This document shows, one piece after another, positions 60,651 to 64,000 of a DNA stretch of 64,000 nt. The number at the start of each line of letters is the position of its first letter. Position 1 is the stretch's first letter. Source of the stretch: Phoenix dactylifera. Its lineage: Eukaryota; Streptophyta; Magnoliopsida; Arecales; Arecaceae. A program made the translations under genes and the position numbers. The notes under the pieces were generated by a model. The model made no database searches, was not told the DNA's origin, and worked only from the letters and a program-made list of their open reading frames with translations. The stretch covers positions 20,312,493 to 20,376,492 of the forward strand of contig NC_052395.1 in the NCBI RefSeq assembly GCF_009389715.1. The letters are read 5' to 3'.

Positions 60651-61447
60651 TATAATTATTTATCAGAATATAACAACATATATAATATCATTAATAAGAA
60701 GCTTAATAATTTATTAAACAATATTGAATAAAAAATATTTTATTAGTACTACTAGATTAATATAGAAATTAGTGATATTATTAATAAGTATATTTATTTA
60801 ATGTATGATGAAATTAATAAAGAGTATTTTTCACTGTTATTATGCCATGATCACGTTTTTTTGCAGGTTATTAGATTATAGTAATGCTTTATTAATTTCT
60901 ATTTTATTTTTATGATCATTAACTTAATTAAAAATAAAAGTATAAACACTACTAATTTCGCTATATTGCATTTAAATATTTTCTAAAACCAATACTGTTG
61001 CTGCTAGATTCCGAGCTGAGGCTGGTATCTACCAGTTGTGTGTTGAGGTCAGTAAGAACCGAAGTGAGCTAAGGTCGGTTGAGATTGAGATAAAGGGGGA
61101 CTGGTTGTAACCGAGGTCAACCTGCAAAAAAGTCCGCTTGTCGGAAAGTTTTTTTTTATACATAGATTAGATTATGATCTTATTATTTTATAATAATATA
61201 CTATTTTACTATATCTATATATATTATTAGAATTTTATATAATAATAATATAATGTAATATTAATATTAAATTTTATTTAAAAAATTAACTAGGCTTTTA
61301 AAAATATTGTACCTATGCATCATATGGGTTATATACTAGTAAAGTCCTAGAATTCTGAATCTAATCAAGGTTATATTTTTCTGCCAGATCAGGCCAAGAT
61401 GGAATAATAGTTCTTTTTCTTTTTTCAAGTCTCCGAGGAGGGGCCTA

Positions 61448-61475
61448 GAGAGAGAGAGAGAGAGGGAGAGAGAGA
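61448..61475 (+). repeat. GA microsatellite
   Basis: (GA)n with one G interruption. Confidence 0.8.
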
Positions 61476-61859
61476 GTTGTTTTCTAGGTTCAGGTGGAAT
61501 AAAGCTTTAGGGCCCCGAAAACTATTGCAAACCCTAGTGTTTTAGGACCGTTACGTGCACATGTCGTTGTTGCAACTACAACCAAACCAGCGACGCTCCT
61601 TGGGTGTTTCAACTACGTCCCACCCAGATGGACCGTGCGACCAGCTTTGCAATTTATTGTCCTTAAGGCATTTTTGACCGTGGCTTCTATTTTATATCTT
61701 GATGGATTAGGTGAAACGGGATGAGTGAATTATTGTTTAGATCTAAGAGCGGAAGGCTGGATGGGAACCTCCCAGTTCATGGCTTCGACAGTTCGGTTTC
61801 TACCATTCTCTATTCTCCAATTGGAATAGTGTTTTCATCACCTTCATACTTGTTGAAAT

Positions 61860-62030
61860 CAAGATAGGATAAGATAGATTTATTTATATATTTTATATTT
61901 TCTTACACTCTTCCTCACATGTGGGCCGGACTTCTCTGATACCAAGTTAAAATCACCATTTATCCTAAAAACTTAAGTTAATAGGATGAAATAGATTTAT
62001 TTATATATTTTATATTTTTTTACAAGACTA
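61860..62030 (-). mobile_element. LTR-retroelement scrap with primer-binding motif
   Basis: Minus strand TGGTATCAGAG (61934-61944) matches the tRNA-Met primer-binding site. Near-identical 45-bp segments (GATAGATTTATTTATATATTTTATATTTT-like) lie on both sides at about 61870-61910 and 61985-62025. No coding part remains. Confidence 0.45.
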
Positions 62031-63824
62031 AATGCATGAAATTCAACTTCAATAGTTTAATGACGACCCTAAGTAGTTCCCTTTCATTAAAATATTATAT
62101 ATTTCTTGTTTCCCAAAAACTAGAATCCATCTAAAGGTTCAGAGAGATAAGGACCAAAAGAGTATAGGCTGTTATATATTATTTGTTCAGTTCAAGAAAT
62201 GCGTTCGGATTACTTTTTTTTTTATCGATTAGGTTGTTTAATATAAGATTTGTGCTTGTATTATTTTATAGGTCGAATGGTGAAAAAGAGTGTCATTTTT
62301 TTTATTATTTTTTGGTACAAGGTGGGAGAGCACATTTTGTACGTCGAGGTAGATGACCGCCGATCCTGATGGGCAAGGTTAGATGATATGAAGGCATGAT
62401 GATTTCTAAAAATGAGAAAGCTTTTCCAAAAGATTCCTTTATGATTTGTGAGAGAAGAAAATGAAGGAGACCAGCTACAATGATTGTATACTGCTGCTGC
62501 TTCATTACATCTGTAGGCTTCTGAGAGTGTGTAGTTCCTATCAGACCATCTAGAGAGGCAAATGATGCTACAGACTCGATTAAAGGTTTTTTTTGGACAA
62601 ACCACGTGTCCATGCTTGAGCCATCGTGCGATATCTTTTTTTTAATTTTGTTGGTCGTATTCACACTTGTTGCGTTTGAGCTACCGTTATAAAAAAAAAA
62701 AAAACAGATGAGATCAGGGTAAATTATTGTAACAAAAATATATGACTTGAAAAAGGAACAAAATAAATGATGAGATGGAAAATAAAATATATTAAAAATA
62801 TGAATATTTTAGATATACTTGGAAAATATTTGACCGTGCTACCCAGCACAGGTGGAAAAGCCATCAAAGGATGTTCATGGTTTTGAGCCCCGCACCCATG
62901 ACTTTTGGCTAGATTTTCCATCCTAGTTCTATTGCCCTGGGAGCTACTAAATTGCTACCGTAAGAATATTGCCTCATTGGGCAAGGTTGTCAATACAACT
63001 GATCTGTGGGTTCTAAATTGCTACGTTTTTTTTTTTTCGGGTACATTCTATATAGCATCTTAAAAAATAACAAATTGCTCCACGTTTAATAGTGTCGGAG
63101 ATCTCGTAGGCAGGCAGGGATTGTCTTTCACATAAAACGGTTTACTTTTCTTTACATGAATCATCATTGGATTGCGCAATAGTGCCTTCAAGACCTGTGT
63201 AGGTAGATGAAAAGAGTTTCGAGACCTATCATCTTTTTTCGTGCCAAAGATTAGAATCCGAATCCATTGATGGTTGGAAAGACCTTTTTTTATTTTTTTA
63301 TTTTTTTGTGTTAGAACCGCGTAGTCTCTAGTCAGACTTTGATCCTAGACTAATAGTGAATAAACTCGGCTGCCTTCGAATACTTTCGACGCTAGACTAA
63401 TAGTGAATAAGACAAATGACTTAAGATACGGAAAATATGAGTCCTTGGGACGCGCATATATCTTTTTTTCTTTTGCTCAATATGTCTATTATTATTGCTC
63501 ATGTTACAGTTAAATCTTGTGGAAGCTCTGCAGTTGCATTTGGTTTCCCAATAGAGAAGTTTTTTTTTTTTTTTTTTTGTGTTAAGAAAAAGAAAAGATG
63601 CTAACTCGTTGGAGCAGTCAAAACTTCGACTAAAGTTCTCTATCGACCTCGTTGGCATGTTTACCTCCTTCAATAATGCCCTTGTTTTCCTCCCTAGCTC
63701 ATCTTCTCAGCAGCTGCTGGGCCCGCCCAACATGACCGATTCAAAATGCAGAAACTATCTGAATGATATAGCTCTCCTCCCCATTAAGGCATCCTTCGCC
63801 CAACCAATTTATCAAGTATCAACC

Positions 63825-64000
63825 ATGCCTTGTAGAATCCCCTCATCACCTCCTCCCCTCCTCATCTTCCTCCTCTTCCTCTTATCCCTCCTCATCTCCA
63901 CCAACGCTTACCCTGGGAACAACCCCCTGACCGGATTCTGTCGGAACTCGACCTGCGGCAAACAGGATATTGCTTACCCATTCTGGCTAGCTCCAAATCT
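63825..64000 (+). CDS. LRK10L ectodomain exon, MPCRI type, cut by the window edge
   Basis: The ATG at 63825-63827 opens MPCRIPSSPPPLLIFLLFLL, then CGKQDIAYPFWLAPN, almost the same as the minus-strand exons ending at 31280 and 33400. The sequence upstream of the ATG differs from that of the other MPCRI exons, so the duplication boundary lies close to the start codon. The rest, and any kinase, lie beyond the window. Confidence 0.7.
   Translation, partial: MPCRIPSSPPPLLIFLLFLLSLLISTNAYPGNNPLTGFCRNSTCGKQDIAYPFWLAPN

Larger units (their letters stand above)
56729..63824. other. Intergenic 7 kb; repeats and scraps, no gene recognised
   Basis: Contains the dispersed repeat at 57190-57345, an ATTC microsatellite, duplicated CTCACATC(G/A)GCTA segments near 59180 and 59470 that look retroelement-derived, a GC-richer island at 59640-60650, a GA microsatellite at 61448-61475, and a reversed primer-binding motif at 61934-61944. 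The frames at 62261-62664 (minus) have no motif I recognise. Confidence 0.45.

Noticed and set aside
62261-62664. Minus-strand frames of 114-119 codons
   Set aside because: No conserved motif recognised and overlapping frames of similar quality; could be a retroposed scrap but cannot be supported.

Overview
This window is nuclear DNA from a flowering plant, most likely a monocot. The evidence is genes split by GT-AG introns, a plant NAD-type mitochondrial carrier, clustered LRK10-like (leaf rust 10 type) receptor kinases, a decayed chloroplast psbC insert, and abundant plant LINE and LTR retrotransposons. A palm is possible from the overall look, but that is inference only.

Layout. 867-9687 (minus): a nine-exon NAD carrier gene (NDT type) whose 4.35 kb fifth intron carries an LTR-retrotransposon remnant. 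10159-10530: a degenerate chloroplast psbC fragment, followed by a 5'-truncated LINE (about 10655-13112). 16002-16511 (minus): a small intronless plant-specific gene of unknown function. 17198-24271 (minus): an apparently intact LRK10L1-type receptor kinase in three exons. Upstream of it on the same strand lie four more stand-alone extracellular-domain exons (ending at 26342, 31280, 33400 and 37886), none followed by a kinase of its own. Then come a full-length but broken LINE (39362-46026, with target-site duplication), a nearly identical inverted copy of the last ectodomain exon (47731-48532, plus), a 2.5 kb solo LTR (49697-52234, flanked by ATCAA), a second, non-RD receptor kinase of the Lr10 type with a decayed ectodomain (53467-56728, plus), and at the right edge the start of another ectodomain exon (63825, plus).

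How the parts may work together. All six complete ectodomain exons end in phase 1 at the equivalent cysteine-rich position, and the only transmembrane/kinase exons on the minus strand (18239-18502 and 17198-18126) start in the matching phase. The minus-strand block can therefore be read either as one kinase gene with an array of alternative first exons, giving one kinase several pathogen- or wall-sensing ectodomains, or as tandem receptor duplicates that lost their kinases. Transcript data would decide between these. The locus is also partly mirror-symmetric: the LRK10L1 ectodomain, the Lr10-type ectodomain and the MPCRI-type ectodomain occur on the minus strand in the left half and on the plus strand in the right half, which suggests inversion or inverted duplication followed by gene conversion.

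The remaining stretches (24.3-25.5, 26.4-30.2, 34.1-36.6, 46.6-47.6, 52.2-53.4 and 56.8-63.8 kb) are AT-rich and hold repeats, retrotransposon scraps and microsatellites. I recognise no further genes in them.
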